A stretch of 64,000 nt of DNA from Edolisoma coerulescens (lineage: Eukaryota; Chordata; Aves; Passeriformes; Campephagidae), in NCBI GenBank assembly GCA_013397115.1, contig VWZW01006289.1, forward strand, positions 3,392,234-3,456,233, in the 5' to 3' direction. The translations under genes were made by a program, and so were the position numbers. The notes under the pieces are model-generated. The model worked only from the letters and a program-made list of their open reading frames with translations. It searched no databases and was not told where the DNA came from. Each line of letters begins with the position of its first letter. Positions within the stretch are counted from its first letter, which is position 1. Below are positions 37,686-49,216 of this stretch, piece by piece.

Positions 37686-40199
37686 CACAGACTGAAAGTA
37701 GAGGATAGCATATGTTTTCTAAGACTTTTCTCAAGTTTACGTGAGAAATTTTACGTCCCAGTATATTTAAAGAACTGTAAAACTTCAAATTTGATGTGAT
37801 TTATATTGGTACATCGTAACTTATATTGACTTGCCTAGGGTAAACCTTAAGATGAGATGAATCACTGCCTAGAAGCATCTGCTACTAACTGCTGTAGGCA
37901 CCAGTGGGAGACCACAGTGACTGTATCAGATGCAGCCACCTACATTGCACTTGGTCGAATGAATCCCACAAAAATTATCAGACCCATTTAAGCATGTGAG
38001 GAAGCAGTGAGCCACCTAGAAGACACTAGGCCTCCTAACCCCTGAGGATTTTTAGGTATTTGATCTCTTTAAAAGATTAAACAAAATGGTTAGTAAATCT
38101 GACAGTGCCTTAATTCTTCAGAAATCATAGTAAAGGAAAATACAGATATCACAGAATTTTCAAGTGGTTCCGTATCTTCACTGTCTGTAAAAATTCTTAA
38201 CATAGTGCTGAGATTTTTGATAACTGAATTTTCACTGTAAATTCTCTCAACCTTAAATGTACTTGGAGGTTCAGGTCAGGTGTCTCAAAACAGTCTTAGC
38301 CTTGTTCTTACCACATATTTCATCATAGCATAGTACTTCCACTTGTACATAAACTATCCAAAGCAACTTACTGGGGTACCTGTTTGCTTTGTTGAATAAC
38401 AGTTGCCATTTGAGCCATTGATTTTTTTGTAGCATCATTAAGCATGTAACGTCATCACATGCCACGCCAATATAACTTCCCTCTATGATCAACAATCTCA
38501 TTCACCTTAAACCTCAAGCAATAGCCAAACAAAACAATGCCCACAGACATTCAACTTCTCCTTTCAAGATTTTGTACATACATCCACACAACCAAGGCTG
38601 CAGTTGGACCAAGTCCCTGCTATATCCCAGCTGCTGCATGGCACTTGAGCTCTCACAGTCAGCTGTGGAGGCTAAGTACTCACTATCTGCTGTTCGTTTT
38701 CTGCATGTCCTGCTTGACCAAAAGATAAGTGCAACATAGTTGAACTACAACAAGAAATGCAGTTTAAATAACTAGATCAAAGAGAAGAGACAACAACTCT
38801 AACTTAGGTAACCCTTGCTACACTAAACTGCAAGGCTTTGCAGAAGCAACGGGGTAAAATTGAGGGGGAAAAGGACACTGGACAGATACTGCAAACAAAC
38901 CTAGCTATTTTTTGGGGGGGGGATTCAGAAACCATTATCCCCCATGACAGCCAGCTAAATATGGAAGAGAGGCAGATGGGTAGAATGCTTTCTCACTGTT
39001 CTTTGCACAAAATGGTGCACCAGACTTATGAAATTCCCCTCGAAATAGTAGGAGCCACCAAAAAATAGTAGGAGTTAACCAAAGAAGCAAAACAGAGTAA
39101 AGCCTAAAAACCACATGATCTGGAAGTGTTTTGAATTAGTGGATCCGGGGGGAAAAAAAATGGAAATATTATACTCTCAGTCCCTAAACTGGCTATAAAA
39201 TATGTTGGTGTCAGGATGTCATTCAAATCGTAGTTGTCACAAGTTCTTTTGTGCTAGATGCCTATTTTCAAGTTACTGATCAAATATAAATAGAACATCC
39301 CATTGCTGATGGAAAGGATTTTTTCTGTATTCATAAAGATTATACAGTAATTCAGAAATTTTGATGGTGTTACTTACTGATATTATTGAGAACTCATAAG
39401 CATAAAGAACATACCAATTGATACACATAATCTTCCTGTGTTGAGAGCTTCTGTCTCTCACTGCCAGTAAAACCATGCATTCATTCATGCTCTGAGCCTG
39501 CAGGACTCAGCTCAGTGTAGCTGCTGGAAGGGAGTTGGTCAGGAAGTGGCAGGGAAGGACAGCATCTCCAAAAGGAATATTACAGATTCTGGGTGTTTAT
39601 GGTTCTGAGTGCTTATTTCAGAAAGGTACAGCACTGCTTCACAACAGCTTTCAAAGAGCAAGAGGCCACTTCAGTTTTTTTGGGGGTAGCTAGGAACAGA
39701 CATGAGCATCCTCTTTTCCCCATGTCTTCCTACCTCTCCCTTTTCTCCTGCAATACACAATATCTGCCTCCTACTTGAGACTTGCAATACAAAGGCACAA
39801 AACAGCCATTCGTCTATCTGTGGCATGACCTCAACTCACCTCCTCCTGCTCTGCTCAGTAGAGGCAAGAACCAGAAGCTCTTCCCTGGAGAAGATGGAGT
39901 ACAAAGGTGGGAGTAGAACAAACAGCCCAGCAACTCAAAAGTGTGGAGAAACTGGTGCCTGCCCTGGTTGATCTGTCCCTTGCCTCCCTCTGCAGCAACC
40001 CCTCTTTCCCTAGCCACCACCTTACCACTGATCAGAAAAGGAGAAGACACCAGAAGGACACCTGTCCCTGTGTTTGAGCACAGAGTTAAGGCAGGCACCT
40101 CTGCCCTCATGGCTGCCACCCAAACCTGGTGTCAACAGAGGCTCAAGCTGCTGCTGCAGAGCACGACTGGGATTCGTAACGAGAGCCTGTTATGAGTGC

Positions 40200-40860
40200 C
40201 TGAGTCATGACTGCTGGGCATTCTCAGGAAGATTCTAAGCCTTCTCTTCTTCAGGCTAAACAATCACAAGTCTCTCAGCATCTCTCTGTATGATAGCTGC
40301 CCAAGTACCTTCATCCTTGCAGAGGTCTTTGCTAGACTTGCTCCAGTATGTCCATGTCTCCCTTGTTTTAGGGAGCCCAGATGCGGACAGATCACTGCAG
40401 ATATGCTCTAGTCAGGGTTGTACAGTGGAGAAGACTCACTCACCTCCCTTGATCTAGTGGTAACATTTTCCCTAGTGCAACGTGGTTTCTCCTGGCTGCC
40501 TATACTCCAAGGGCACTTTGTTGGCTCATGTTCCACTAGGTTTTCACCAGGGCCTTTAATGGAAAGAGGCTTTCCAGCCAAACACCACCCAGCCTGTATA
40601 GGTGAGTACCTGGGGTTTCTTCCTCCCCAAGGGCAGGGCTTGGCATTTCCCTTAGCTTGGATTCAAAAGAGACTTGCTGGCCAAGATCTCCAGCCTTCTG
40701 ACACGCCACAGAATGGCAGCACAAGACAATGGCACATCCGGTGTACCAACAATTCATCCTGTTTTATCACACCTGCAAATCTAATGAGTGTCTGCCCTGT
40801 TACAGAGTTATTGGCCCCATTATCAACCTCTGTGGTCAAAATACAAAATAACATATTTTA
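40200..40860 (-). mobile_element. CR1 LINE, RT C-terminal region
   Basis: The plus strand shows the antisense of the CR1 RT C-terminal coding region in its usual order: CTTCTTCAGGCTAAACAATC, CTCCAGTATGTCCATGTCTC, GGGAGCCCAGATGCGGACAG, CACCTCCCTTGATCTAGTGG, TTTGTTGGCTCATGTTCCAC, CAGCCTGTATAGGTGAGTAC and CACCTGCAAATCTAATGAG. It is diverged with small indels. The 147-codon plus frame at 40418-40861 is an antisense artefact of this element. Confidence 0.9.
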
Positions 40861-41291
40861 AATGTTAACATGCATGCTTGTTTGTCATCTTCTCAAAATA
40901 TTCTTGATTGAAAAAAATTAAAACTGAAAAATGCCACCAGTAAAATAAAAGTCATAAAGATGCCTTTTAAGAATGACTAAGATGCAGTTGCAAGTTAAAA
41001 CTCTAAAACAGAATATGTACGGTATATACCTCTATTTTCCTCTCTGACAACAAATTGAGAGTAGAGCAAACATGATTCCATCAGAATGATGCCCCCTAGC
41101 CCTATTATTCACACAGAGTTATACAGAAAATATCTTCACTAAATCCGAACCAACAGTGTACAACTGTGGATGCCGAAAGCTGAGTTTCAGAGAGATTTTC
41201 CAGCTTTCTGCCTCTGCCTCCTTTTCTGCCACTACCTGAAAGACAGTTAAGAGTTTCTATAAACTATCTTCCTTATCTTGCAGGTGTAAGT
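40861..41291. other. Intronic DNA, nothing seen
   Basis: AT-rich spacer between the CR1 copy and the small LTR; no features recognised. Confidence 0.5.
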
Positions 41292-41501
41292 TGTTGTCAT
41301 ACTGACCAGAGAAATGTTTTGAAGTAAGTCTTGTGGGATCTAACCAATCATTCTAAAGAGCTGGATGGTCAGAGACCAATGGCCTTGTGCCACTCTAGAG
41401 AACTAACATATAAACCAGTTTGTAAAATTAAATAAAGATGCCTTTTCTTCTAGAACTAGAGTCAGTGTCGTTTCTCACCAATCCTGCTACAAGCAGCAAC
41501 A
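41292..41501 (+). mobile_element. Small solo LTR, ERVK/alpharetrovirus-like layout
   Basis: Ends TGTTG (41292) and CAACA (41501) are inverted complements. In order the interval holds two CCAAT boxes (TCTAACCAATCATTC and GAGACCAATGGCC), a TATA-like ACATATAAACC, and AAATTAAATAAAGATGCC with an AATAAA poly(A) signal, then a short U5-like end. This compact promoter-plus-poly(A) order is typical of short avian LTRs. No target duplication was evident and the family is not identified. Confidence 0.55.
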
Positions 41502-42659
41502 TACAACCTCAATCATTTGCATTCTTTCTGTGTATGCAGTTACTGTGCAGTATTTCCAGGTTCAGGTGGCCAGCTTACTGTCTCATTATTTAAATGGCTG
41601 TCATTGAAAAAACAGTGTTACTTGAGTCACATAATTCCAACACATGATTTCACAAATGCAAAATCACAAATCCCACAAATGCAGTTCTCTCGTTGCTTCT
41701 GCACTCAGAAGCTGCCATGCATCTAAGAGCTGTGGATAAGAGAGTAGCTTTAGATTTCACTTAAGATAATCAGCCATAAATTTGTTATCGCTTCACTCCT
41801 CTTCACGAAGGCTTGAGAGCTGACAGTCTGAGGAGATGAATGGGAAAAATCTGCACAACATTCAAATTTGTTCATTCAAATTAATTCAATCAGGTTATTC
41901 ACAAAGGAAGGTAAACACCTATGCGGGGATCCACTGTGCCCGAGATACATCCTCCAATTTGAAAAAGCTCGGCATACCAGGGCGATGGCCACACCAGGTC
42001 AGAGCAAAGATACACACTGTTGGTTCCTTCATCTCTGTGTCTGCTCTCTCCCAGGTCTCTGTGCTCTTAGATATCTGCTCTCAGCTGCTGCTAGAGACAT
42101 TTGCAAAGGAAACTCCCAACCTCCAGAAATCTGCAGCTCATATATTTATTTGGGTATTCCTGTTGTTTTTGGATTTAATATTCCTTGCACTTTTTGGGTT
42201 TTTTTTCCCTTCCATGAATTTATCTAGTTCAGCTGCTTTTAAAAAGTGCAATTTTTGGCCTGCATAGTAATCCACAGCAAAGAGATGTACAGATTAAGCA
42301 TAATTTACTTGAGGAACGAGCTCTTCCTCTTTATTCTGAATCTGTTTCTTTCATGTTTCATTTTATGCTGCACAGTTCTGGCTTAGAAAACAAAGTGAAT
42401 AAACTACTGGCTTAGTAAAAGTTCACAGAAGCTCATGACTGGCACATTTAAACTGCCTGAGCAATACAGAGTACTTGTTATCTTACTCTGTGTATTTGAT
42501 AAGAAGGTCAGGATTGCAAGATCTGAGTACAGCTTCTTAGCAGCCCAAGGATTAGTAACACAATTTTGGCAGAGACAGAGGAAATGTTCCTTCTACGAAT
42601 GAAAAGGTAGATGTTCATGGGTAAATACTATGTTTTCAACTGTTAAAATCCTAGATTAA
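41502..42659. other. Intronic DNA, no gene seen
   Basis: Plus frames at 41836-42267 and 41868-42227 overlap in two registers; both look like chance. No repeat was recognised. Confidence 0.45.
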
Positions 42660-42800
42660 TTAGTAATTTTGGGTATCCCATCGGCAAAGTTAGAGGTGTT
42701 TTCATTACTGGACATGGTTTAGTGGTGAACCTGGACGTGCTGGGATAACAGCTGGACTTGAAGAAGTCTTTTCCAACCTCAACAATTCTATGACATGCAT
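42660..42800 (+). mobile_element. CR1 3'-end fragment
   Basis: ACATGGTTTAGTGGTGAACC, TGCTGGGATAACAGCTGGAC, then TCTTTTCCAACCTCAACAAT and TCTATGACATG match the last 140 bp of the CR1 3' UTR on the plus strand. Confidence 0.85.
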
Positions 42801-44879
42801 GCCTTAGGACACCTGTGTAGCAGCATGACATATAAAATACTGTAGGACAACTGGCCTATCCACTGATGTTTTATATGCATACAGATTGAAGTCTTTAAAG
42901 ATTTATGGTTCATTACTAATTCTTCCCATATTCACTGCAGCTTCCCAAACAGACAACAAGAAGATGGTGCAACTTGCTGGCACAGTGAGGCAATTCTGGC
43001 AATACTTAGTTGAAGCTAAATCTCTAGTCCTGAGGCAGCTTTCAATTATAATGAGATAGGACATAGCATGGAATTGCTCCCAGGATAAGAATTTTGTAAG
43101 TGGATCTGTAAAAGTCCATCCCCACCCTCCGGCAATAAATAGAGTACGGCCATGCTCAGAATCCAGCTCCCTTCTTTCTTGAAAATGCAAGGATTAAAAA
43201 AATAAATAAATTCTCATAATGAAGCTTACCAGCAAAAATAACTATATGGACATTCTAAAATTCCTCAGGTTTCATCTTAGCAGCTAGATTTGACCAGAGC
43301 CAAGCAGAAATGGGCAAAGGAGAAGATGCTGTGAATCCTGCACTTCAGGATGCGTGGCTGTTACATTTATTGCTGGGAAGCCAGCAGTGCTCGCAGCCGT
43401 CAGGAGCCCTGCCGTTCAGCATTCCTGGCTCTTACAGGCTCTGTCAGGCAGCCGGAAAGGCTTGGAGCTGACATTAATCACCGACTTTGGGGTTCACAGC
43501 TGTTACAAGCAGTTCCAGCAACTTGGCGGTGCTAGTAACAATTTATTTCACTTAGCAACAAATGCTGGCATATGGATGTTGCTTATAATTTCTAAGGAGC
43601 TTTTTGCCAATGCTATTAGCTTCCACATTCAGCTGGGGTTACAGTAATGCAAGATTTAAGAACTTTTAGGACCATTGCTAACAGTGGTGCCTAACAGTAA
43701 AGAGTACCTTTGGCTACAGTCACTGAATACGAACATTCCCAACACGCTGGCAACTTTCCTAATAATAACCAAGCGCCTGATACTACCTACAGCTGTAGAA
43801 GCATTAGTCAGAGCTTCAAAATGCTGCTGCTATGTCAACAACATGTATAGAGTTTAACAAGTCGTTCTTACAATACCAGGAGATTTTCTGCCAGAGCTCT
43901 GTGCTGCAGCTAAGTCCCCCAGCAGGGTATATTAGCTCAGGCTCAGCACCGTGCGAATGAAGTCACACAGACTTTGAGCAACGTGAAAATACTGAAAGCT
44001 ACATCACAGTGAATGCAGGATGCTGAGAGACAGAGGCTCTTCTTCTGAATGCTGGACAATGTGTTTAATGCAGCAGAGAGACTAAGTAGAAAATTTTAAT
44101 TCAGGCAACACTGTCATTATATGTGAAGATATCTTTAGTGGGTTGTTTATTTTTAAACCTAAATTAAAAATAAAAAGGAAAATGCTCTAAGCCTTATGAG
44201 CATGTTGTCGATTTGCTCCATGATGTCTCAATAAAGACATGTCCAAGGAAATATTAGAGTGACATAATTTTCAAAAGTAATACAATATGAAAAATATAGT
44301 GTAATTCAATTTCTGAATCCTTTAATAGAGAAGTATATTAATCCTGTAATAGAGAAGTATATTTTAACATTATTCTACTACAGATCAGGTAAAAACCCTG
44401 CCAAATTGCTCCTTAAGTTCAAGTTTCAAAATATCTGATAATTCCGCAGGGGGAATTCTGAAAATTTTTTATCTTTTGTATTAGCAGAAGACAAACGTCT
44501 CTCTAAATTAAAGAATTCCTGTGAAATTATTTACTTTAACCCTTCTTAATATAAAAAGTGTATTACATGTGATTTCCTCATTTCATTTTGAAAATAGTTA
44601 AACATTTTCTTCTACAAGTCTTTGTTTAGCTTGGTTTGGATTTTATATATTATACACCTAAATATATGACATTAACAGTAGTGCTTTGAGATGCATTGAG
44701 ATATCATATAAAAAGCATGGCTAAAGGCAATTTTGATTTACAAAAATTCAGACAGATGTTGAAGGACACAATTTTAGTGCATAACTGTTTTCAATTTCTT
44801 TTTCTTTTTCACTGCTGACTCCATCATAAACATAAAGGGCAAATCATGCTAAACCAGTCAGATCATCCTTTTTGATAGA
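42801..44879. other. Intronic DNA, no gene seen
   Basis: A GC-richer patch at 43330-43560 stands out from the AT-rich surroundings but carries no splice-bounded frame I can support; it could be a conserved non-coding element. The rest is unremarkable. Confidence 0.4.
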
Positions 44880-45440
44880 AAACAATCTTTGTATCTGAAG
44901 GAAAACCAAGCGGAGTGACACATCTCATTTTTAACAAGGTTTCTGACACCATCTTACTGTATTTTGTAAGCAGACTAACTACCTTATGGACTGAATGATA
45001 AAATAACATGTAAGCTACTAAACTTGCAGATAACAGATCAGAGAAGATCCAAGATACACAAATGACATTGTAGAACTCACAACAATGGTAAATGTGAGAA
45101 ACACTCTGGGGAAAACAGGATGAAATTCACCAAGATTAAATGAAAAACTTTTATACATTTCAGAACAATGAAACACACCAAATTAAATAAAAATAATAAT
45201 AATAAAAAAGTTGAAAACCAACTTGTTAGTCTTGCATGGGGAAATAAAAAGATCCAAGCATATAATAGTTCACAGAGTTGAATGTGAATCAAGAATGGCG
45301 TTCTGCAGGACGAAGGTCATGCTGCTGTGTATGAACAGGAGTGTTCTCTGTATTCCAGTGGGAGAAAACTTTGTCCTCCACTGCTGATATATGGTAATAC
45401 AGCAGCTGAGTCTAAGAACATATTATTGTTATGAGTACCA
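44880..45440 (+). mobile_element. Ancient CR1-like RT relic
   Basis: Broken frames preserve weak RT landmarks in order. FNKVSDTILLYFVSRL (about 44930-44980) resembles the KAFDTVPHNIL region. MKFTKIK (about 45120-45140) resembles the MKFNKDKC region. A later segment, TGTATGAACAGGAGTGTTCT, matches the RT C-terminal part. Very diverged and full of stops; limits approximate. Confidence 0.45.
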
Positions 45441-45799
45441 AGAAGAGGAAGGGTCAACCATTTCTTTTGTGCTGCTTTCCAGAGCTTATGCACAAGATCA
45501 ACAGAGAAAGTTCAAGCAATCCAACTACTCAGAAGGAACACACTTTCAGTCAGTGGCATGTAGTCAGTATAATCTGCCCAACACAATATAAAATTAGACC
45601 TTGTTCATGAAGCCCCATTTCAGTAATTGCAGGATACCACATAGTAAGAATCTAGAGAACACATGCTCCAATAAATAAAACCCACAGAATATTCCCTACA
45701 CACTTCATTAAGCTGAAAACTTGTAGTAAAACCCCTTTTGAGTCAGCAGTGATGTGCCACAAAATGAGGGTGTAGAAAAATGAGAAAAGCTGCCAATGC
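45441..45799. other. Intronic DNA, nothing seen
   Basis: No recognised repeat or exon apart from possible LTR sequence at the right edge. Confidence 0.4.
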
Positions 45800-46110
45800 C
45801 CTTGACCTATGCAGAAACAGGGGATTTATTCTGCGAAACTCCTAATGACCTTTATTAGAGTTGTTGAATCTGGTGGCTCAACAGAGGCGAGGCTGCCACA
45901 GCTCTGTGCCCCCAGGTCCAGCCAGTAGCAAGGCTGGGCAGGTATTCCACATACAGGGAGTACACACCTATATGTATATTCATGCACATGCACACGTGTT
46001 TTCCCTATATAAACACAGCGACAGAGTCTGCACACAGCCAACAAGTATTCCCAATCTCTCTGCCCTCACAACCTCCCTTGATGTAGGTCATCTCAGAGCT
46101 TTGCTCTTTG
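45800..46110 (-). mobile_element. Possible ERV LTR fragment (minus)
   Basis: On the minus strand a TATA-like GTTTATATAGGG (from about 46017) is followed, some 140 nt downstream, by CTAATAAAGGTCATTAG (about 45865-45850) with a poly(A) signal. Between them is a GC-richer segment with GAGCCACCAGATTCAACAAC. The TATA-to-AATAAA order fits an LTR R region. The ends were not found and no family could be named. Confidence 0.35.
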
Positions 46111-47270
46111 GATGTTTAGAAACTTTTTTAAAACCTTCAAATCTAAATGCTCTATGAACATTTTACATGCATTTGCTCTTTGAATAGAAAGATAACTAGC
46201 TTCAAAGCTAGTTGGAAAATATCCATGTACTTTCTCATCATCATTTCACTAAACAAGTTATAACATTTTTCCCCCAAGGATCCCTCATTCTCGTATTCTT
46301 TTGGGCTGTTCCAGTTAGAACAGTGTGAACATTTTCACCAGATTTTTGCAGAATGTTCTAATTATTTAATGAGGTATTACCCGTATCTTGTACCATGGTA
46401 CTAATTGTTTCCTGTTCCAATCAAGAACCCCTTGCCATGACTAAGTTTAATTATGTTTGCACACACATCATACTGGTGTAAGACAGTCACAGGTGACTCA
46501 AGCCCTATGTCTATAGCAGAAATTTTTGTTACTAGTTTCGAAATGCACAATTCTGCACAATGAATCCTTCCTGCACAATTTCTCCTTCCAAAAGTACATG
46601 TCTTTCCTCTTCAATTCAGCAAGAAAGCTCTTTTCAGTAATACAATATGTGGCAGCTTTGACACCAGGACATGCAATTTCCCCCAAACTGTTGAACAGTG
46701 ACCACGCTCGTGGTTTAATGGGTCTTTGTGAGAAGGTGGTAGATAAGGGTTTGAATTCCTTCCAAAGAAGGACGGCAGTAAATCTGCACATAACATGCTT
46801 ATGATTCCAAACAGTTTCAAAGGAGATGTGTATCTCTGTGTGAGCAGAGGGGAGGTGGAATAACAGGGAATGTTGAGCTGTGTTGGACAAATTTATTGAT
46901 ATTCACTGCTACTGCTGAGGAAGTATAAGAAGGGATGGTGTAAGTAATAGTTTATTTTGGTGGATATTCTGATATAAATCAGAAGAATCATTTTTGTTAT
47001 TTTATAATGGCCATAAATATAGCAATGGACTGGTATGATTGGTGTGCTCTTTTATCTTTTATTTTAAGGTTAGCTTAGTTAGTGTGCTCTTAATCATGGT
47101 TCTAGGTAAGATTTCTTGACTTCACCTGATTAAAAAAAAGATTTATTTTCTCCCTCAACTTAACTGAAACACTCAGATTTTACAGAAATAGAAAAAATTG
47201 TCACTGTTGGAACTATTTTGGGGTGGTTTTTTCCAAATATTTTTATTTTACTTTTTATAAATCTTTCTAA
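46111..47270. other. Intronic DNA, no gene seen
   Basis: Overlapping frames on both strands at 46498-46890 have no recognisable family. Otherwise unremarkable AT-rich intron. Confidence 0.45.
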
Positions 47271-47765
47271 TTCCATAGAATCATAGAAAAACTTTGTTTG
47301 GAAGGAATTATAAAGGTCTAGTTCCAACCCACACTCCCATGGCCAGGGATGCCACCCACTACACCAGGTTGCTCATAGCCCCACCCCATCCTGGCCTTGA
47401 ACATTTCCAGGGATGGAGCATCAACAGCTTCCATGGGCAACCCATTCTAGTGCTTCACCATCCTCACAGTAAAGATTTTCTTCCTAACATCTAACCTAAA
47501 CCTTTTTCGTTTTAGTTGAAAACTGTTTCCCATTGTCCTATCACTATCAGCCCATGTAAAAAGTCACTCTCCTCTTTTTTCTTCATGTCTGGAAGACTGC
47601 AATGAGATCTCATTGGATCTCAGATTCTCCAGGCTGCACTCTTTCAGCCTGCATTCACAGGAGAGGTGCTCCAGCCTCCTGACCATCTTTATGGCCCTCT
47701 TCTGGACCTGCTCCCACAGGTCCACAATTTGCCTGCTAATGATTTCCTTCAGCTGCATAACCATA
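47271..47765 (-). mobile_element. CR1 LINE 3' end (minus)
   Basis: The plus strand starts with the reverse complement of the CR1 tail (TTCCATAGAATCATAGAAAA), then GGTCTAGTTCCAACCC, CCACCCACTACACCAGGTTG, GGATGGAGCATCAACAGCTT, and CTTCAGCCTGCATTCACAGG. The minus frame at 47564-47764 keeps VQKRAIKMVRRLEHLS, the tail of the CR1 reverse transcriptase. Confidence 0.92.
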
Positions 47766-48677
47766 AGCAGTAGTCACTGAAGACTACAGAAGATACAACA
47801 AAGATAAATAATTTTTATACTAATTAATTACAAGTGACCAATTAGAGGATCCATCAATTTCATTTTGTTGTACCAAATCAAATGGCCCATGTGTAAAATG
47901 AGAAGAGTGCTTCTTGTGGGGGCAGAAAAAGAACTAGGCCATTAGGGTATAATCTGTCCATGCACAAGTTCTAGTGAGGATAAAGAGAAATCTGTCTAGC
48001 ATTCAGTAGCAAAATCTGTCCTAAATTTGCCTAATTGCTTCATAAGTGCTATTGAGACAGGAAATGTAGCTGCTACTGCAGTTGTAAAATGAAAGGGAGA
48101 GAAGGAAGATGGTTATTGAGTCTATTTTTAAGTATGAAAAATGCACTCGCGTAGTACAATGATGCAGACATTCAGACACACCAGAATGGAAATGCGAATA
48201 GTGCAGGGAAAGAACTCGCTTGTGCTACATTTTAAGATGATGACAGCCACTCCAGACCCATGGATTATAAAAACACAATAGATAAATAGGTTATAAGGCT
48301 TAAAGGTTAGTGGAAGCACCCCACAGATAATATTTCATGTGTAAAATATGCTTTTGAAAATTTTATATTACATCACAGTTTTAGAACCAGACGGCTCCTG
48401 GTTCACATAACTTAAAGGCTACCACTACTTTCCTGAGATCCCCTTAGTTGGAGAAACTACTGACTGCACTGACAGTGGCCCTTCTAAATAAAAACCATAC
48501 ACTCTGACTTTTATTTTATGTCCTATTACAGTGACAGAAATTTTTTTAAAGTATCCCTTCAAGAGCCAGGTAGCCTCAGAAGTGAAAGCGTATCTTTTTT
48601 CTTTACTCACAACAGGAGAAAAATCACTTTAAGGTACGCCAGGATCCGGCAAATCACTGGTATCCTGGTAATCCTGA
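47766..48677. other. Intronic DNA between two CR1 copies
   Basis: Some 900 bp of AT-rich sequence with no recognised feature. Confidence 0.5.
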
Positions 48678-49216
48678 ACTCATAGAAACATTAAGGTTGG
48701 AAAAACCTCTAAGATCATCAATTCCACCGGTTAACCTAGCACCATGTTCACCACTAAACCATGTCCCCAAGTGCCATATATACACATCTCCTAAACACTT
48801 CCAGGGATGGTGATTCCACTGCTTCCCTGGACAGCTTGCTCCAGCGCCTGATCACCCTTTCAGTGAAGAAATTTTTTCCAATATCCAATTTAAACCTTCC
48901 CTGGCACAACTTGACACTATTTCCTTGTGTGCTGTTACTTGTTACCTGGAGAAGAGACAGACCCCCACCTGGCTACCACCTCCTGTCAGGTAGTTGTAAA
49001 GAGTGATAAGGTCTCCCCTCACTCTCTTTTCCTCCAGGCTAAACCCCCCCCAGCTCCCTCAGCCACTCCTCATAAGACGTGTTCTCCAGATCCTTCACCA
49101 GCTCCACTGCCCTTCTCTGGATATGCTCCAGCACCCTAATGTCTTTCTTGTAGTGAGGGGCCCAGAACCGAGCACAGGATTTGAGATGCAGCCTCACCAG
49201 TGCCACAGAGGGGCAA
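48678..49216 (-). mobile_element. CR1 LINE 3' end (minus)
   Basis: Antisense CR1 in the usual order: ACTCATAGAAACATTAAGGT, TTCACCACTAAACCATGTCC, CTTCCAGGGATGGTGATTCC, GATAAGGTCTCCCCTCACTC, TTCTCTGGATATGCTCCAGC. The minus frame at 49039-49227 keeps the RT tail motif FWAPHYKKDIRVLEHIQRR. It differs in detail from the copy at 47271-47765, so it is a separate insertion, possibly another subfamily. Confidence 0.92.

Larger units (their letters stand above)
32784..40199. other. Long intronic stretch, no gene seen
   Basis: About 7.4 kb of AT-rich intron. Items noted inside: an A-run at about 32868-32880, a possible very old CR1 relic at about 35470-35730, the E-box inverted repeat at 37617-37685, and a G-run at about 38914-38922. 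The hydrophobic minus frame at 37222-37503 (93 codons) has no family resemblance that I can name. Confidence 0.5.

Noticed and set aside
40418..40861. 147-codon plus-strand frame
   Set aside because: It is the antisense strand of a degraded CR1 reverse-transcriptase region.
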